64,000 bases of DNA from contig JARLHE010000009.1 in NCBI GenBank assembly GCA_031292385.1, positions 1 through 64,000 on the forward strand. The letters run 5' to 3'. Each line of letters begins with the position of its first letter. Positions within the stretch are counted from its first letter, which is position 1. Positions 55,698-64,000 of this stretch are shown here, in pieces. Made by a program: the position numbers and the translations under genes. The DNA is from Oligoflexia bacterium. GTDB lineage: Bacteria; Bdellovibrionota; UBA1018. The notes beneath the pieces are model-generated. The model had not been told where the DNA came from and ran no database searches. It worked only from the letters and a program-made list of their open reading frames with translations.

Positions 55698-56651
55698 ATG
55701 TCTTTCATCAAAATCAAGTTCAAATCAGGTCAAACTTACGTCGCCATCGCGGCGATTCTCGGTGCTTTTGCCGCTCAAGCCTTAGCGGATGACAGCAACA
55801 GCTCGCAAACCACGCCTCCTCCGGCCGCCAATGCGCAAGTCACCGGCACGACTTCGACCGCTGCTGAGCAGGAAGTGGAGAATAAGCGCATGAAGGCGCT
55901 CGAAGGCTCTAAATCTCCTTGGAGCTTTCAGGCCCAGCTTCAATATTCCGGCTCGACCATCAACCACCCTTTCGCAGAAGATTTGCCGAACACGGGAGGA
56001 AGCAGCGTTGCTCCAAAAGTGACTTTGGGCGGCACGATCGCGGGCCGTTACCGAATCGATGAAAGCACGACGGCAGGCGTAGGAACCGGGATCGTGACCT
56101 ATACCCCGTTTCAAGGGCCGAAGAACACCTCCGTATACGACCCTCAAGTGGATATCGCGCATTCCTTCAAGTTCGGGAAAATTCACAACCGCGCGGATTT
56201 CCAACTCCTTGGCTACACCGACAATCAGTACGGCTCGCAGCTCGGCTATGCGACGATGATCACAGTTTCGGATGAGTCATTTTACACCTTCAAGTTCGGC
56301 TTGACCGTGGGTCTGTCTTTCGAGCTCGACTACAATATTTTCAAAGGCAAAGCGGGCTACGATCCTTCCGCGCAAACGCAATACGATCTTTTCACCGATC
56401 CGTACTTTGAGTATGCGCTTTCCGATAAGGTGAACCTTCGCTCGGTCATCGGCATCCAAGCCTTGGGCCACCAAAACGATATGCACAGCGCCTTCGCGCA
56501 ATATCACCAGAAGATTTACCAGACGTTCGGCGTGGGTGTTTCGATCTTCGAAGGTTGGTTTATCTATAACTTCGTACAAATCCCGGATTACACCAACGTA
56601 GCCACCAATACGTTGACCTACGGCTTCAGTACCATCATCGATTTGTTTTAA
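55698..56651 (+). CDS. Outer-membrane beta-barrel protein of unknown function
   Basis: A 317-residue exported protein. The signal peptide ends near AAQALA. A short Thr/Ala-rich linker precedes a beta-rich domain that ends in Phe (TIIDLF), the usual assembly signal for outer-membrane barrels. No named family. GGGGGAG stands well placed before the ATG, so this gene uses a normal leader. A hairpin follows its stop. Confidence 0.75.
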   Translation: MSFIKIKFKSGQTYVAIAAILGAFAAQALADDSNSSQTTPPPAANAQVTGTTSTAAEQEVENKRMKALEGSKSPWSFQAQLQYSGSTINHPFAEDLPNTGGSSVAPKVTLGGTIAGRYRIDESTTAGVGTGIVTYTPFQGPKNTSVYDPQVDIAHSFKFGKIHNRADFQLLGYTDNQYGSQLGYATMITVSDESFYTFKFGLTVGLSFELDYNIFKGKAGYDPSAQTQYDLFTDPYFEYALSDKVNLRSVIGIQALGHQNDMHSAFAQYHQKIYQTFGVGVSIFEGWFIYNFVQIPDYTNVATNTLTYGFSTIIDLF

Positions 56652-56663
56652 TTCCTGTCAAAA

Positions 56664-56703
56664 ATCTCTCACCGCTCTTCCCTCTCGATGGGCGGTGAGA
56701 GAT
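56664..56703 (+). terminator. Terminator-like hairpin after the barrel gene
   Basis: atctctcaccgc (56664-56675) pairs perfectly with gcggtgagagat (56692-56703), a 12-bp stem with a 16-nt loop. No T run follows, so it may also stabilise the mRNA 3' end. The rest of 56652-56907 holds the promoter below and no gene. Confidence 0.6.
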
Positions 56704-56791
56704 CAGCTTCAGTCCCTTGTTTTCAATGCCGTTTATTTAAAGCGACCCGCCCCAAGCCCGTGATTTCAAAGCGACCGTCAAAAATGACACA

Positions 56792-56820
56792 TTGTGACAT
56801 ATTTTGAAATTCGCTATCCT
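56792..56820 (+). promoter_or_regulatory. Promoter of the small exported protein gene
   Basis: TTGTGA (56792-56797), a 17-bp spacer and TATCCT (56815-56820). A leader of about 80 nt follows, with GGGGGA ahead of the ATG at 56908. Confidence 0.4.
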
Positions 56821-56907
56821 GAGATTGCCTACCAAGCTCCTTTAGGAAAGCCCGAAGAGGCCCGAAGAGGAATGAAATTTGTAGCTATATATCCGGGGGA
56901 TCTCGAT

Positions 56908-57189
56908 ATGAAAAACTCATCAAAGTCTCAATCTGTCATGTCATTTTTAGGCGCATTGGGCTTGGTGATTGCGGCCGGCTTGACGAGCTTCTCGGCTTTC
57001 GCGCAAGCCAAGTCGGATAGCGCATCCGGGCAGTCGATCAAGCATCCAGAAACCGAGGAAGTGAGCAAGGGAGCCGAACGCTCCACGGCGTCGGTCAACG
57101 AGTCGGAAAAACAGAAAGAAGAAGCGCACGACCCCCTTCATATCGGCAACGGGATGCAGCCCTTCTATAGCGCCCGCAACTTGAAATAA
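56908..57189 (+). CDS. Small exported protein
   Basis: A 93-residue protein with a signal peptide (hydrophobic about residues 15-30, cut near SAFAQA) and a hydrophilic Glu/Lys/Ser-rich mature part of about 60 residues. The start is fixed by GGGGGA at good spacing; the upstream frame extension crosses the promoter. No family recognised. Confidence 0.65.
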   Translation: MKNSSKSQSVMSFLGALGLVIAAGLTSFSAFAQAKSDSASGQSIKHPETEEVSKGAERSTASVNESEKQKEEAHDPLHIGNGMQPFYSARNLK

Positions 57190-57207
57190 GTCGGGGCCGC
57201 CTGCCGC

Positions 57208-57753
57208 TCAAAAATGGATCGCCAACATCACGCTGGAGTAAGGCGTAGCGCGAAGCGCGCCGTTGGCGGTTGATGGGTCGGGCAAAAACCGGGCGGCGAT
57301 CCGAGGGGTTAACCCGACGTGCTCCGATAATTTGAATTCGTACCCCACCCCGACTTCAGCCCCAAGGCCGACGTGCGTGGTGACGGTGTTGATGGAGACC
57401 TCATCGGAAACGACCTTGGTAAGGCCGGCTTTCAAATCGACGAATCCTCGATCCAGAAGGGTGGCGCGCACGACCGCGCCCATGAAATGGATCGCCCCCG
57501 TTCCTCCGTCCAGATAGCTCAGAAAGGTGTGATCGTAAAATCCGCCGAGCTTCAATCCCTTGGCGAGGTTGAAAGTGTACTCCGCGCCGATCACCGGGCT
57601 CGGGCTGCGCAACTGATTCGCCCCGGAGCCCGCTCCGAAACTGAAGCCCCCCTCCGCGGACAAATCGGCCGCGTGCGCGGCGTCGCTCAAAAAGAGATTC
57701 GAAAAAAAGCTCAAAAGCACGCTGAAGATCACGATGACCGGTAAAATTGCCAT
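57208..57753 (-). CDS. Small outer-membrane beta-barrel protein
   Basis: A 181-residue protein with a signal peptide (ending AAHA) and eight or so amphipathic beta strands ending AIHF. It resembles OmpA-like or opacity-type eight-stranded barrels in size and pattern, but I cannot assign a family. Convergent with the small exported protein gene. TAGCCT lies 6 bases before the ATG, with TTGCTT 18 bp further upstream. Confidence 0.7.
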   Translation of the reverse strand: MAILPVIVIFSVLLSFFSNLFLSDAAHAADLSAEGGFSFGAGSGANQLRSPSPVIGAEYTFNLAKGLKLGGFYDHTFLSYLDGGTGAIHFMGAVVRATLLDRGFVDLKAGLTKVVSDEVSINTVTTHVGLGAEVGVGYEFKLSEHVGLTPRIAARFLPDPSTANGALRATPYSSVMLAIHF

Positions 57754-57945
57754 CTAAGCAGGCTAGAGGAAGCCGAAACGGCTAAGCAAGCATGCCACTC
57801 CGAGCGACAACGCGTTTTACATAACTATTACTCAAAAGGTAGGCCGTACCTTTTGGTTGAGATCCGCGTCAAATGGTAGACCGTGCCGTTTGTAAAACTC
57901 TTGGTGTGCTCCGAGGCCTGTGATAAGCACTAGGTCTGCCATTAT

Positions 57946-58021
57946 GTCCCTATCGTCTAGAGGCCTAGGACAGCGCCTTCTCACGGCGTAAACCCGGGTT
58001 CGAATCCCGGTAGGGACGCCA
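57946..58021 (+). tRNA. tRNA-Glu (anticodon CTC)
   Basis: A 76-nt tRNA with encoded CCA. The acceptor GTCCCTA pairs with TAGGGAC, the D arm is GTCTAGAGGCCTAGGAC, and the T arm is CCGGG-TTCGAAT-CCCGG. The anticodon loop TTCTCAC gives CTC, so it decodes GAG. The sequence closely follows bacterial tRNA-Glu. Confidence 0.95.
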
Positions 58022-58135
58022 TTTTCATAATCAGTACCCAGAATACGATTAACTGTATTCCGGGTACCGAACAGTATACACGCCGCCACGACCCACTTTT
58101 GTCAGTAGATTTTTGAGTAACGAAGCGGCATAAAA

Positions 58136-59326
58136 ATGAGAATACTGACATTAAAAAAACTTTTAGATTTAAATGCGATTTTTCTGGTTTTCATGATTTA
58201 CGCGCCTCCGGCTAATGCTTGGGATTATGTAAATCTAGAGAATCGATGCCACGCTGAGATCGAGCAATACTGTCAAACTGAGACACAGGCCTCGGGCGAT
58301 GATCGAGCGAAGAAATCTATAGTTCTTGATTGTCTCAGGAAACATACCGACGATCTTTCAAACGGTTGTAAGGTAGAACTTAAAGATGGCCCCCTGGCCG
58401 AGATGCCAAGATTATCTCCAAAGGCGGTTCCCGGTTTCGCGGCACTGGGTGGACTTGGACTCATTCCAGCTTCTGTGCCGACTGTGAATTACGGAGGTTC
58501 GTTCACGCCTCAGCAACAGTCGGGCGATGTCGTTCAAAATCATTTGACGATTCAAACTCCGATCTATCAGGACGATAAGAATTTATTTTCTTTGTCGGCG
58601 GGAGCGACGTCTCTCCATTTCGGTCAGGAACAAACGCTGGATACCTCTGGAATTCCAGTGCCGATCGATCTTTGGAAGATTGACTTCGGCGGTGGTTACT
58701 CACGTAAAATCGACGACGATAAATTGATTGGCGGTCGTCTGAGTATTGGGTCGGCAAGCGACCACCCCTTCGCGGATTTTGATGTAACAACTATTGGAGC
58801 CAGTGCTTATTATAGCTGGGCAAGCACAGAGCACAGTCGCTGGATGCTGACGATTTTATTCTCCAACAACAATCCGATCATTAACTACGTGCCAATTCCC
58901 GGCTTTATTTACATGTATGAAACGCCGACGTTTATTGGAATGTTTGGGTTTCCGTATAGCTCGATGGTTTGGAAGCCAAGCGATCCGTGGATGTATACAC
59001 TTTCCATTTTTGGTCCCACGATCAATGCTGAGATCGCTTACGGCAATCCTAAAAACGCTCAAATTTATACGGGTTTCAATTGGATCCAACAATCCTATCT
59101 CCCGGAAAACAGACCCGAGACGAATGATCGCTTGTACTACGATGAAAAACATCTTCCGCTTGGAGTGAGATTTCCGGTAACCAAAGGCCTTTTTAGCGAC
59201 CTTTCCGTCGGATACGCGTTTGATCGTTCCGCCTATGAAGGAGAACATTTTCTTAGCAAGAATGAGGGCAGCGCGACGTTGGCAAGTTCGTGGTACGGAG
59301 CTTGGAATCTAAGACTTGTGCTGTAA
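58136..59326 (+). CDS. Exported protein with a GLG1-type Cys-rich repeat and a barrel-like domain
   Basis: A 396-residue exported protein. After a signal peptide (ending PANAW) comes one Cys-rich unit (C-x5-EQYC ... LDCLRKHTDDLSNGC, about residues 38-78) of the kind repeated in eukaryotic Golgi apparatus protein 1 and seen in some bacterial secreted proteins. The remaining 300 residues are beta-rich and end in LRLVL, suggesting an outer-membrane barrel. Base composition is AT-richer than its neighbours, and the gene lies just after a tRNA, a common insertion site. Function unknown. Confidence 0.7.
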   Translation: MRILTLKKLLDLNAIFLVFMIYAPPANAWDYVNLENRCHAEIEQYCQTETQASGDDRAKKSIVLDCLRKHTDDLSNGCKVELKDGPLAEMPRLSPKAVPGFAALGGLGLIPASVPTVNYGGSFTPQQQSGDVVQNHLTIQTPIYQDDKNLFSLSAGATSLHFGQEQTLDTSGIPVPIDLWKIDFGGGYSRKIDDDKLIGGRLSIGSASDHPFADFDVTTIGASAYYSWASTEHSRWMLTILFSNNNPIINYVPIPGFIYMYETPTFIGMFGFPYSSMVWKPSDPWMYTLSIFGPTINAEIAYGNPKNAQIYTGFNWIQQSYLPENRPETNDRLYYDEKHLPLGVRFPVTKGLFSDLSVGYAFDRSAYEGEHFLSKNEGSATLASSWYGAWNLRLVL

Positions 59327-59350
59327 GCCCGAGCGTTGCTAAGCCGTTCT

Positions 59351-60055
59351 CTACCCAAAAGAAATTCCCATGATCCGCCCGATGCCAGTGGTCACGGCCA
59401 TCGCGATGATGCCGCCGATGACGACTCGCAGAGCGGCACGCCCCCGGGGAGCGCCGCCGATATAGGCACCAAACGCTCCCAAAACCGCCAAACTGAGGAG
59501 CGAAAGAACGGAAATCGCTTCCAGGGCGTACTCCCGCGGCACCACGGCGAGGCCAATGACAGGAATCAAAGCGAAAACCGAAAAACTGACCGCCGAAACC
59601 CATGCCGCTTCAAAGGGATTTACCACCGGCGCTCCGTCGTTAAACCCCAACTCATCCCGAAGATGAGCCGCGAGCCGGTCACTGGCGCTTAATTCCTCCG
59701 CCACTTGCGCCGCCAAGGAAGGATTCAAACCCCGCTTGATGTAAATATTTGTGAGCTCTTTGAGCTCCGCCTTAGGCTGCGTCGCGAGTTCCATCTTCTC
59801 CTGTTCCAGGTCCGCCAAAAACGCGTCTTTCTGGCTGCTGACGGAAACGAATTCACCGACCGCCATCGACATGGCGCCGGCAACCAGGCCCGAAACGCCG
59901 CTGATCAGGACCACGCTCTTGCTCGCGTTGGATGCCGCGACGCCAAGCATCAAACTCGCGGTCGACACGATCGCGTCGTTCGACCCGAGCACCGCCGCGC
60001 GAAGCCAGCCGGTGCGTTCGCTTTTATGTCTTTCTTGATGAGGTCGGGTTCGCAT
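59351..60055 (-). CDS. VIT1/CCC1-family iron/manganese transporter
   Basis: A 234-residue membrane protein. GSNDAIVSTASLMLGVAAS in the first helix, GAMSMAVGEFVSVSSQKD, and the C-terminal GGAPRGRAALRVVIGG are typical of the family, which exports or stores Fe(II) and Mn(II). Between helices 2 and 3 lies the cytoplasmic metal-binding region rich in Glu (ADLEQEKMEL). No N-terminal ferritin-like domain is present. Confidence 0.9.
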   Translation of the reverse strand: MRTRPHQERHKSERTGWLRAAVLGSNDAIVSTASLMLGVAASNASKSVVLISGVSGLVAGAMSMAVGEFVSVSSQKDAFLADLEQEKMELATQPKAELKELTNIYIKRGLNPSLAAQVAEELSASDRLAAHLRDELGFNDGAPVVNPFEAAWVSAVSFSVFALIPVIGLAVVPREYALEAISVLSLLSLAVLGAFGAYIGGAPRGRAALRVVIGGIIAMAVTTGIGRIMGISFG

Positions 60056-60061
60056 CCGGGA

Positions 60062-60089
60062 TGTCTATCAGAAAGCAACCCGCTTTCAA
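60062..60089 (-). promoter_or_regulatory. Promoter of the VIT gene, leaderless layout
   Basis: On the minus strand TTGAAA (60089-60084), a 16-bp spacer and TAGACA (60067-60062), then 6 bases to the ATG at 60055. No ribosome site is visible. Confidence 0.55.
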
Positions 60090-60117
60090 CATCAAGAAAC
60101 GGACAGAAAGGGCCGAA

Positions 60118-60870
60118 TTATGGCGACCCCATAGAAGCGCCGTGCATAGGTCCTATCGATGGCGATGAGGACGGCGATGGCGACGCGGATGGGGATGACG
60201 AAGGCGAAGCGCTGGGCGACGGGGATGGCGACACGGACGGGGATGGGCTTGGTGACACCCCTCCAAGCGCCGCGACAATCAGATTGATATGAGATTGCAG
60301 CATGGCCAAAGTCGAGTTGATGATCGGCTGAAGGGTCGAATTTGCATTTTGAGCGGCCGCCAGCTGCAGATCCGCGAGGAACCGCCTGGCCTTGCCAAGC
60401 TCGACCTGAAGATAAGCGTTGTCATAATCCGAATTCGGCAACAGGCTCAGTTGCGAGTCGATCGCGGTTTCGAAAGTCGCCGATTGAAACTCATACAGCG
60501 GAAGATCGGCGGAGGCGGCTAAAGTCAAAAGCTGCTGTTGGTTGGATTGAAAATTCGTCGATAAGGTCTCGGAAAGCTGCTGGTTGGAAGAATTTTGCAA
60601 GCGAGTCTGCGCGAGCTGATTCTCCTGTATTTCAAGGCCATCTATATGATGGATGAGATTCGCGATGGCGACGCTGTTGAGCTGGACCACCGCAGCCGTC
60701 ACGAAGGGAGCAGCGCTAACGGTCGGCCCAGGGGTCGCTGATGAGCTCGGGCTCGCACCGGGGCTCGGGCTCGAAATAGGGCCGGGAGCGGCGTAAGCGA
60801 GCGCGACCGCCGCCCCTAATCCGAACAGCACGGCGATGGATGGCAACGTGAATTTGTTATTTAGGATCAT
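60118..60870 (-). CDS. Exported DUF4142-like helical protein with Pro-Ser linkers
   Basis: A 250-residue protein. The signal peptide ends near LAYAAPG. Pro/Ser-rich segments flank a central helical domain (about 60-195) whose His/Glu pattern resembles DUF4142, a ferritin-like periplasmic domain of unknown function. The C-terminal part is a Ser-Pro repeat of about 45 residues, encoded by repetitive DNA. GGAG stands before the ATG. It may be coupled in function to the adjacent metal transporter, but that is only an inference. Confidence 0.6.
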   Translation of the reverse strand: MILNNKFTLPSIAVLFGLGAAVALAYAAPGPISSPSPGASPSSSATPGPTVSAAPFVTAAVVQLNSVAIANLIHHIDGLEIQENQLAQTRLQNSSNQQLSETLSTNFQSNQQQLLTLAASADLPLYEFQSATFETAIDSQLSLLPNSDYDNAYLQVELGKARRFLADLQLAAAQNANSTLQPIINSTLAMLQSHINLIVAALGGVSPSPSPSVSPSPSPSASPSSSPSASPSPSSSPSIGPMHGASMGSP

Positions 60871-60977
60871 TTTTTTAGTCTCCGTCGTCCAAAGCCTCTA
60901 GCAATCGTTATGCTGGATGCCGAGCTCCGCTTAAAAAAACACGCGACTCATTGGATTTTTAGGTTAAAAGAACGGGT

Positions 60978-61673
60978 ATGCGCCTTCTCGTCGTCGAAGA
61001 CCAAAAGAAGATGGCAAGCTTCCTGAAACGCGGCCTGACCGAAGCGGGCTACGCGGTCGATTTGGCCGAAACCGGGCAAGCGGCGGAGTCCCTCGCGGAC
61101 GAAAACCCATACGACCTGATCGTGCTCGATGCCATGCTTCCCGACCAAAACGGCTTCGATACGGCCAGGCATCTTCGGGTCGAAGCTTACAGCGGCCCGA
61201 TTCTAATGCTCACGGCGCTTTCAGGAACCAAAGACAAAATCCACGGCCTCGACGCCGGAGCGGACGACTACCTGGTCAAGCCGTTTGATTTCGAAGAGCT
61301 CCTGGCGAGAATCCGCGCCCTGCTGCGACGGCACTCCGGAACGACCGCGGCCGGCAATTCCGTTCTGAAATTCGCCGACATTCAGATGGATCTCATCAAG
61401 CGCAAAATCCATCGGGGAAAACGCGAGCTCCTCCTGACCGCGAAAGAGTTTTCGCTTTTGGAGTATTTTCTGAGAAACCCGGGCCGTCCGGTTTCACGCA
61501 CCGAAATCAGCGAGCATGTTTGGGACGCGCATTTCGACAGCGAGAGCAATGTCATCGACGTTTACATCAATCTGCTCAGAAAAAAGCTGGAAACCGGCCA
61601 GGAGAAAAAGATCCTGAAAACGGTCATCGGAATCGGATACGCTCTCACGGATGAAAATCCCGATGCCCAATGA
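60978..61673 (+). CDS. OmpR-family response regulator
   Basis: A 231-residue regulator. The receiver domain has the acidic pair Glu7/Asp8, phospho-acceptor Asp51 and Lys101. The C-terminal winged helix (about 128-228) includes LLTAKEFSLLEYFLRNPGRPVSR and the recognition-helix region SNVIDVYINLLRKKL. Closest in style to CusR/CopR-type metal or envelope-stress regulators. Paired with the histidine kinase gene 10 bp downstream. Confidence 0.93.
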   Translation: MRLLVVEDQKKMASFLKRGLTEAGYAVDLAETGQAAESLADENPYDLIVLDAMLPDQNGFDTARHLRVEAYSGPILMLTALSGTKDKIHGLDAGADDYLVKPFDFEELLARIRALLRRHSGTTAAGNSVLKFADIQMDLIKRKIHRGKRELLLTAKEFSLLEYFLRNPGRPVSRTEISEHVWDAHFDSESNVIDVYINLLRKKLETGQEKKILKTVIGIGYALTDENPDAQ

Positions 61674-61683
61674 AGGATAAGTC

Positions 61684-63096
61684 ATGGGCAACTTCTCCTT
61701 CCTGAACAGCATACGCACCCGACTGACCGCGCTGTTTCTGCTGATCTTCGGGATGACCCTGATCTTTTTCTGCAGCGTTCTCTACTATTACTTCGTCACC
61801 ACCAACCAGACCAATTTCGACCTGGCGCTTTTCAACCATGCGGTGGACATCGCGAACACCATCAATATCGATCTTTTCGGATCCGTTTCCGTCGATGCCT
61901 CGGCCATTTCCGGATCGGGAAAGGCATTCCCCTTTTCGGCCGGTTCGACGTTTTTGCAGCTCACGGATTCGGACGGGAGGATACTCGCGCGCTCCAGCAA
62001 CCTCGCGAATTACGCCCTGCCGATAGATCCGCAGGACTGGAAACAGCTCTTCTCCGCCCGCGGCCCCGCCTGGATCGCGCGCGATATCCAAGTCGGCAAG
62101 CAGCCGGTCACCTATCGCATGCTTTCGTACCGAAGCTGGGGCATCATGAGATCGGAATACGTTCTTCAGATCGCCGTGCCCACTACCCTTCTGGAGAAGA
62201 ATCGCCTGGGCCTTCTGACGTTTTTCGGGATCGGAATCCCGCTCACGCTTCTAGTCGCCTCCTTGGGCGGGCTTTTCCTCTCCGGTCGCGCGTTGAGCCC
62301 CGTAGCCTTGATCATCGAGAAAATCAGGCGGATCGAGGCCAGCAATTTGACGGAGCGGCTGCCGCTCCCGGCGACACACGATGAAATCCAGAGCCTGTCC
62401 ACGGCATTTAACGAATTGCTGGAGCGGCTTCAACGTTCGTTCGAAAGCCAGGATCGCTTCATCGCCGACGCCTCGCACGAGCTCAAAACACCGCTTGCGA
62501 TTTTGCGGGGCGAGCTCGATCTGCTCAAAGGACGGACTCCCGACGCTGGCGAGCTGCAAGCCTTTTATCAGAACTCCTCGCATGAGCTCGATTATCTGGG
62601 CCGGATTCTCGAAAACCTCCTGACGCTCGCGCGGATCGACGCGGGTGCGGCTTCCTTGGTGATGAAACCCGTACGGCTGGACGAGCTTTTGATCGAGCTT
62701 GCCGCCAGGGAAAAACGGCTGAGCTTGAACCTTTTCGGCGAGAATTTCGAAACCCAAGGGGACTCGGATTTATTGCGGAGTCTCTTCAAGAACCTGATCG
62801 ATAACGCGATTAAATTCTCCCCCGCCGGATCGAAAATCGATATCAGCCTGACCGAGCTTCCCGGCACGATCCGCGCGCAGATCACGAACGCCGGAGAGAG
62901 GATCCCCCCTCAGCTGATTCCCCATATTTTTGAGCGTTTTTACCGTGTTCCCCGTACCAGCAACGCCGACAAACCCGGAGCCGGCCTGGGGCTTGCGATC
63001 GTGAAAAAGATCGCGGACGCCCATCATGCCGAAATCTCAGTCACTTCGAGTGAGAGCGGCGTCACCCAGTTCCGGCTCGAGATTAAAAAAGTTTAA
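61684..63096 (+). CDS. Sensor histidine kinase
   Basis: A 470-residue membrane kinase. One helix at about residues 15-38, a periplasmic sensor of about 130 residues, a second helix (about 176-199), a HAMP domain, then HisKA with His265 (ASHELKTPLAIL) and the ATPase with the N box (NLIDNAIKF) and G box (GAGLGLAIVKK). The layout matches CusS-type kinases. The likely target is the adjacent regulator. The signal sensed is unknown. Confidence 0.93.
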   Translation: MGNFSFLNSIRTRLTALFLLIFGMTLIFFCSVLYYYFVTTNQTNFDLALFNHAVDIANTINIDLFGSVSVDASAISGSGKAFPFSAGSTFLQLTDSDGRILARSSNLANYALPIDPQDWKQLFSARGPAWIARDIQVGKQPVTYRMLSYRSWGIMRSEYVLQIAVPTTLLEKNRLGLLTFFGIGIPLTLLVASLGGLFLSGRALSPVALIIEKIRRIEASNLTERLPLPATHDEIQSLSTAFNELLERLQRSFESQDRFIADASHELKTPLAILRGELDLLKGRTPDAGELQAFYQNSSHELDYLGRILENLLTLARIDAGAASLVMKPVRLDELLIELAAREKRLSLNLFGENFETQGDSDLLRSLFKNLIDNAIKFSPAGSKIDISLTELPGTIRAQITNAGERIPPQLIPHIFERFYRVPRTSNADKPGAGLGLAIVKKIADAHHAEISVTSSESGVTQFRLEIKKV

Positions 63097-63119
63097 TCCC
63101 GTTTTAACGTCGTTTTCAT
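63091..63119 (+). promoter_or_regulatory. Direct repeats upstream of the HtrA gene
   Basis: GTTTAAT (63091-63097), TTTTAAC (63102-63108) and TTTTCAT (63113-63119) are similar 7-bp units spaced about 11 bp apart, overlapping the kinase stop region. OmpR-type regulators bind direct repeats of this period, so the adjacent regulator may control htrA. Confidence 0.4.
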
Positions 63120-63163
63120 CCCCGTCTTGTATCTTCGTTTGAAGAGAAAGGGGGACAAACGAA

Positions 63164-64000
63164 ATGAAACCTATCAGATTGAACAATTTCGCTTATGGGT
63201 TAGCCGTGCTGACCGCATGTGTCGTTGCATCCACCAATCCGATTGCCCGCGCCGAATCCGCGAAGGCACCGGATCCTTCCTTAAATGTCTTCGTCGATCT
63301 GGTGAGGTCAGTCGTTCCTTCCGTGGCCAATATCTCCGCGGTCACGAGCATTAAACGCACGGCGTACTCGCCGGAGATGGAAGATCTTTTCAAGCGGTTC
63401 TTCGGCGGGAATCTGGGTGACGAACCTCGGGTCTATCCGCCGGCGCCGCAGGCCAAACAAACGGCCCTCGGAACCGGGTTCGTCATCGACTCCTCGGGCA
63501 TCATCCTCACCAATAACCATGTGGTCGACGGAGCCAACGATATACAACTTCAGTTCGCCGAAGCAGGCGAACTGACTCCCGGAAAAGTCGTCGGGCGCGA
63601 TCGCGAGCTGGATGTTGCCCTGATTCGCGTAAACACAAAACAGAAACTGAAGGCCCTCTCATTAGGCGACAGCGATGCGCTCGAGGTCGGCGAGTATGTG
63701 ATGGCGGTGGGCAATCCATACGGACAAGGGCATTCAGTTTCACATGGAATCGTTTCGGCCAAGGGTCGGATCGCTCCCGGCCTGCCGATCGCCAATTATC
63801 TGCAGATCGACGCGCCGATCAATCCGGGAAACTCAGGCGGCCCGCTTTTGAATCTCAAGGGCGAAGTTGTCGGCATCAATAACGCGATCGATCCCAGGGC
63901 CCAGGGCATCGGGTTCGCCATCCCCATCAATTTCGTGAAAAAGGTCCTGCCGAGCCTTGAAACCGGGAAGCTGATACAGCGCGGGTTTATCGGCGCGGGC
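63164..64000 (+). CDS. degP: HtrA/DegP-type periplasmic serine protease (cut by window end)
   Basis: The visible 279 codons start at 63164 after GGGGGA and continue past the window end. A signal peptide (about 1-30, ending IARA) is followed by the trypsin-like domain: His119 in NNHVVDG, Asp150 in RELDVALI, and Ser224 in NPGNSGGPL. The PDZ domains would lie beyond 64000. It degrades or refolds misfolded envelope proteins. It lies 67 bp after the kinase gene, so the two-component system probably responds to envelope stress. Confidence 0.93.
   Translation, partial: MKPIRLNNFAYGLAVLTACVVASTNPIARAESAKAPDPSLNVFVDLVRSVVPSVANISAVTSIKRTAYSPEMEDLFKRFFGGNLGDEPRVYPPAPQAKQTALGTGFVIDSSGIILTNNHVVDGANDIQLQFAEAGELTPGKVVGRDRELDVALIRVNTKQKLKALSLGDSDALEVGEYVMAVGNPYGQGHSVSHGIVSAKGRIAPGLPIANYLQIDAPINPGNSGGPLLNLKGEVVGINNAIDPRAQGIGFAIPINFVKKVLPSLETGKLIQRGFIGAG

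Noticed and set aside
57832..58089. Minus-strand open frame across the tRNA region
   Set aside because: Its middle part is the well-known false translation of the tRNA-Glu complement; no support remains for a protein.

Overview
This is a 64-kb stretch of a Gram-negative chromosome, clearly GC-rich by eye. Outer-membrane barrels, Mla/MCE lipid transport, HtrA and an EnvZ/CusS-type two-component system show two membranes. Hopanoid genes, lipoprotein-like secreted peptidases and a deltaproteobacterial or Bdellovibrionota-like gene mix suggest a lineage in that area. No rRNA or clean marker is present, so this placement is an inference.

Layout. 1-990: an insertion sequence with 20-bp terminal inverted repeats. 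Its inner end supplies the last codons of the neighbouring gene, and its outer end coincides with the window start. 975-6766: a sugar-lipid or polysaccharide locus (GT39, nucleotide-sugar epimerase, asparagine synthetase, GT2). 6731-8669: an Omp85-like barrel and a secreted unknown. 8693-17967: a hopanoid locus running from an Aur1-like PAP2 membrane enzyme through hpnA, hpnH, squalene-hopene cyclase, a CruF-like protein and hpnG. It meets a convergent operon of squalene synthase, polyprenyl diphosphate synthase and DedA. 17978-31492: mostly housekeeping genes (methyltransferase, deoxyhypusine-synthase-like enzyme, SixA, Ppx/GppA, EVE protein, ferritin-like protein, dUTPase, Fic, HisS, DUF2090 aldolase, SerB) with several secreted unknowns.

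31425-41086: lipid trafficking and inositol lipids. This part holds an MlaE/MlaD pair, a divergent HpnN-type RND transporter, then an operon of Gfo/Idh oxidoreductase, myo-inositol-phosphate synthase and a CDP-alcohol phosphatidyltransferase. 41136-48998: small zinc/Fe-S associated proteins, nitronate monooxygenase, a matrixin-like lipoprotein with a divergent LuxR-type regulator, a PA14-like repeat protein, GluQ-RS and an S53 peptidase. 49152-55646: all seven steps of the shikimate pathway in six tightly overlapping genes, including an AroE-AroK fusion. 55698-60870: outer-membrane and secreted proteins, tRNA-Glu(CTC) and a VIT-family transporter. 60978-64000: an OmpR-type two-component system followed by an HtrA/DegP protease cut by the window end.

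The genes connect mainly through membrane biology: prenyl diphosphate to squalene to hopene to adenosylhopane and its processing, hopanoid transport, inositol phospholipid synthesis, and a candidate phosphoinositol-type transferase. The least expected regulatory signal is a recurring promoter layout in which a -35/-10 pair sits so that transcription should begin at or within a few bases of the start codon (leaderless mRNA). It is seen upstream of several unrelated genes (dut, hisS, ppx, a DHS-like gene, the inositol-phosphate synthase, a VIT gene, probably aroA).
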